Under the pieces are notes generated by a model, which was not told where the DNA came from, searched no databases, and saw only the letters and a program-made list of their open reading frames with translations. Position numbers and translations under genes: made by a program. Of a stretch of 6,610 nucleotides of DNA, positions 6,128 through 6,610 are shown piece after piece; position 1 is the first letter of the stretch, and each line of letters starts with the position of its first letter. The DNA comes from an uncultured Variovorax sp. (lineage in GTDB: Bacteria > Pseudomonadota > Gammaproteobacteria > Burkholderiales > Burkholderiaceae), in contig CAMLCW010000286.1 of assembly GCA_946478645.1 (NCBI GenBank), forward strand, positions 1 through 6,610. Direction: 5' to 3'.

Positions 6128-6167
6128 AAAAAAAGAAAAGCGCCCCGGCACAGGGCCGGGACGCTTT
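6128..6167 (-). terminator. intrinsic (Rho-independent) terminator of ohr
   Basis: Read on the minus strand the RNA folds as AAAGCG-U-CCCGGC, loop CCUGU, GCCGGG-G-CGCUUU: 12 Watson-Crick pairs plus one U-G wobble. It is followed by a U-rich run interrupted once by C (plus-strand A tract 6128-6136). It starts about 26 bases after the ohr stop. The U tract is on the minus side only and the wobble becomes a C-A mismatch on the plus strand, so it acts in the ohr direction. Confidence 0.93.
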
Positions 6168-6193
6168 GCGTTCTGCGCAGTGCGCGCGGGGGA

Positions 6194-6610
6194 TCAGGCG
6201 ATCGTCAGCTCGACGTCGATGTTGCCGCGCGTGGCGTTCGAGTACGGGCAGACCTGGTGCGCCGTGTCGACCAGCTTCTGCTTGGCTTCGGCATCGAGGC
6301 CCGGCAGCGTGATCGCGAGCTTCACCGCGATGCCGTAGGCCGCGCCGCCGTTCGTCGGGCCGAGCGAGACGCTCGAGTCGATCGCCACGTCGTCGGGCAC
6401 CTTCACGCCGATCTTCGGGCCGACGGCCTTCATCGCGCCGATGAAGCAGGCGGCATAGCCCACCGCGAACAGCTGCTCGGGGTTGGTGCCGGGCTTGCCC
6501 GAGCCGGGCGCGCTGAGCTTGACGTCGATGGCGCCGTCGCTGGACTTGCCTGCGCCTTCGCGGCCGCCGACGGTGTGGGCTTCAGCGGTGTAGAGAACCT
6601 TGTCGAGCTT
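6194..6610 (-). CDS. ohr: organic hydroperoxide resistance protein Ohr (OsmC/Ohr family), N-terminus cut by the right edge
   Basis: The visible 138 codons begin KLDKVLYTAEAHTVGGREG and end DVELTIA. Typical Ohr proteins are about 140-145 residues, so only the start codon and a few residues are missing. Ohr reduces organic and fatty-acid hydroperoxides in the cytoplasm with a reactive cysteine pair regenerated by lipoylated proteins. Both cysteines are present: the peroxidatic one in GYAACFIGAMK (fragment residue 55) and the resolving one in VCPYSNATRGN (fragment residue 121). The conserved Arg in GGREG (17) and Glu in GTNPEQLF (45), which form the active-site salt-bridge network, are also present. 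A VCPYSNATRGN segment with these partners marks the Ohr subgroup rather than OsmC. In many proteobacteria an adjacent MarR-type OhrR senses peroxide; none is in the window, but it could lie beyond the right edge. A strong terminator follows, separating it from the DUF2855 gene. Confidence 0.96.
   Translation of the reverse strand, partial: KLDKVLYTAEAHTVGGREGAGKSSDGAIDVKLSAPGSGKPGTNPEQLFAVGYAACFIGAMKAVGPKIGVKVPDDVAIDSSVSLGPTNGGAAYGIAVKLAITLPGLDAEAKQKLVDTAHQVCPYSNATRGNIDVELTIA

Noticed and set aside
4873..6312. 479-codon plus-strand open frame opposite DUF2855 and the ohr end.
   Set aside because: It runs antisense through two real genes and the ohr terminator, and its translation shows no domain signatures.
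6194..6463. A short 89-residue Ohr starting at GTG 6463.
   Set aside because: The frame continues to the window edge with conserved Ohr N-terminal sequence, including the active-site Arg and Glu. The GTG encodes an internal valine.

Overview
The window is very GC-rich (roughly 70% by eye) and densely coded. Its gene content and sequence style fit a betaproteobacterium of the order Burkholderiales, most likely family Comamonadaceae (Variovorax-like). The evidence is a Bug-type periplasmic solute-binding protein next to an acyl-CoA dehydrogenase with a divergent LysR regulator, which is a very common Burkholderiales arrangement. The genus is inference, not something the sequence proves.

Left half (about 1-3794): a two-gene minus-strand unit reads leftward. 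An AidB-like acyl-CoA dehydrogenase (2810 to 1116) is followed after 40 bases by a Bug/TctC-type periplasmic binding protein (1075 to 86, TTG start with a strong ribosome binding site). A LysR-family regulator (2904-3794) is transcribed divergently from a 93-base shared regulatory region. That region holds a plausible lysR promoter and a perfect ATCGAA-N9-TTCGAT inverted repeat. The simplest reading is that the LysR protein controls both itself and the acd-bug unit, probably in response to a carboxylate or acyl-CoA metabolite. The first about 58 bases may be the tail of another plus-strand gene that ends in a 12-bp tandem duplication.

Right half (3785-6610): all genes are on the minus strand. 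An organic hydroperoxide reductase gene (ohr) enters from the right edge, missing only its first few codons, and ends in a textbook intrinsic terminator. After a 202-base gap comes a DUF2855 protein (5991 to 4870). It is followed 35 bases later by a SrkA/RdoA/YihE stress-response kinase (4834 to 3785), whose stop region overlaps the convergent lysR stop region by 10 bases. Ohr and SrkA both belong to oxidative or envelope stress protection, so this half looks like a small stress-related neighbourhood. DUF2855 is its least understood member.

I found no tRNA, rRNA, CRISPR array, insertion sequence, phage gene or obviously foreign segment. All the main genes are intact. I see no strong candidate for a wholly new system. 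The items most worth checking are the LysR operator, the DUF2855-srkA pairing and the acd-bug metabolic unit.
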